NCBI GenBank assembly: GCA_016791365.1
Contig: JAEUMT010000064.1
Span: 1-64,000 of the forward strand
Source: Hyphomonadaceae bacterium
Lineage (GTDB): Bacteria > Pseudomonadota > Alphaproteobacteria > Caulobacterales > Aquidulcibacteraceae
Direction of reading: 5' to 3'
Length of the DNA stretch: 64,000 bases
Shown: piece after piece, positions 63,764-64,000 of the stretch
Position numbering within the stretch: position 1 is the stretch's first letter
How the letters are laid out: each line of letters begins with the position of its first letter
Position numbers and translations under genes: made by a program
Notes under the pieces: generated by a model
Told to the model about the DNA's origin: nothing
Database searches by the model: none
What the model saw: the letters and a program-made list of their open reading frames with translations, nothing else

Positions 63764-64000
63764 TCAGCGCCATCTATGATAGCCCGATCGGCCCGCTCAC
63801 GCTCGCCTCGAACGGCAAGGCGCTGATCCAGGTCGAGTTCGAGGGTGGCAAGTACCCGCTGCCGCAATACGAACTCGGCAACGACAAGATTATCGATCAA
63901 GCGCGCCGCGAGCTGGATCAGTATTTCGCCGGCAAGCTCGTCGCGTTCAAAGTGAAGGTCGATCCGCAGGGCACCGAGTTTCAGCGCAAGGCATGGGCCG
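63760..64000 (+). CDS. ogt: methylated-DNA-cysteine S-methyltransferase (partial, runs off the end)
   Basis: The 80 visible residues (AIYDSPIGPLTLASNGKALIQVEFEG, YFAGKLVAFKVKVDPQGTEFQRKAWA) match the N-terminus of the Ogt/MGMT family. The active-site PCHR motif lies past the window end. The start overlaps the alkA stop in ATGA, forming one repair operon. Confidence 0.88.
   Translation, partial: MISAIYDSPIGPLTLASNGKALIQVEFEGGKYPLPQYELGNDKIIDQARRELDQYFAGKLVAFKVKVDPQGTEFQRKAWA

Overview
The window is high-GC DNA from an alphaproteobacterium. An initiator tRNA-Met gene with an encoded CCA end, alphaproteobacterial gene families (DUF1289 protein, LytTR two-component pair, alpha-type trb conjugation operon) and frequent 4-base ATGA overlaps support this. 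A Caulobacterales/Hyphomonadales-like soil or water bacterium is my inference from gene content; no database was searched.

The layout is chromosome, a 47.6-kb integrated element, then chromosome. The left flank (1-7288) holds tRNA-fMet, an MDR oxidoreductase, a LytS/LytTR sensor-regulator pair, an SDR protein and the sulfate-activation genes cysD-cysNC. The right flank (54901-64000) holds dusA, a TauE-like exporter, small hypotheticals, two acyl-CoA dehydrogenases, a sulfatase and an ada/alkA-ogt alkylation-repair pair that runs off the window end.

Between them, 7289-54900 is bounded by a 22-bp direct repeat (one mismatch) that matches the 5' part of dusA. A tyrosine integrase lies next to the right copy, and a 24-codon orphan of the original dusA 5' end survives at the left copy. 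The element is an integrative and conjugative element (ICE) in dusA. Its regions are: (a) a left cargo block of about 13 kb with chrA, ChrB-domain protein, two Tat-type Fe/Mn-SOD-like proteins, a lipoprotein hydrolase, and a second operon (PepSY-SOD-beta-propeller-lipoprotein-iron-type ABC transporter) divergent from a two-component system; a 105-bp duplication of the chrB 3' end flanks that second block; (b) a relaxase, candidate oriT and TraF-like peptidase at 20.2-22.7 kb; (c) a leading-side region at 22.7-41.1 kb with ArdC-like antirestriction protein, exonuclease I, XRE/ImmA regulators, a ubiquitin-like operon (multi-ubiquitin, E2-like, JAB, E1) plus RmuC, SSB, a type IIG restriction-modification enzyme, a Phd/PIN toxin-antitoxin pair, a ParB-like protein, HipBA and a LuxR-type regulator; (d) a full traG-trbBCDEJLFGI mating-pair operon at 41.4-52.3 kb ending in an AlpA-like small DNA-binding protein; (e) an HNH protein and the integrase.

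The most interesting signals are the ubiquitin-like conjugation operon, large inverted repeats just upstream of ardC, ssb and the ParB-like gene that could act as promoters on the entering single strand during conjugation, three equally spaced palindromes between the LuxR gene and hipB, and an 18-bp tra-box-like dyad in front of the conjugation operon. I saw no rRNA, CRISPR array or intact insertion sequence.
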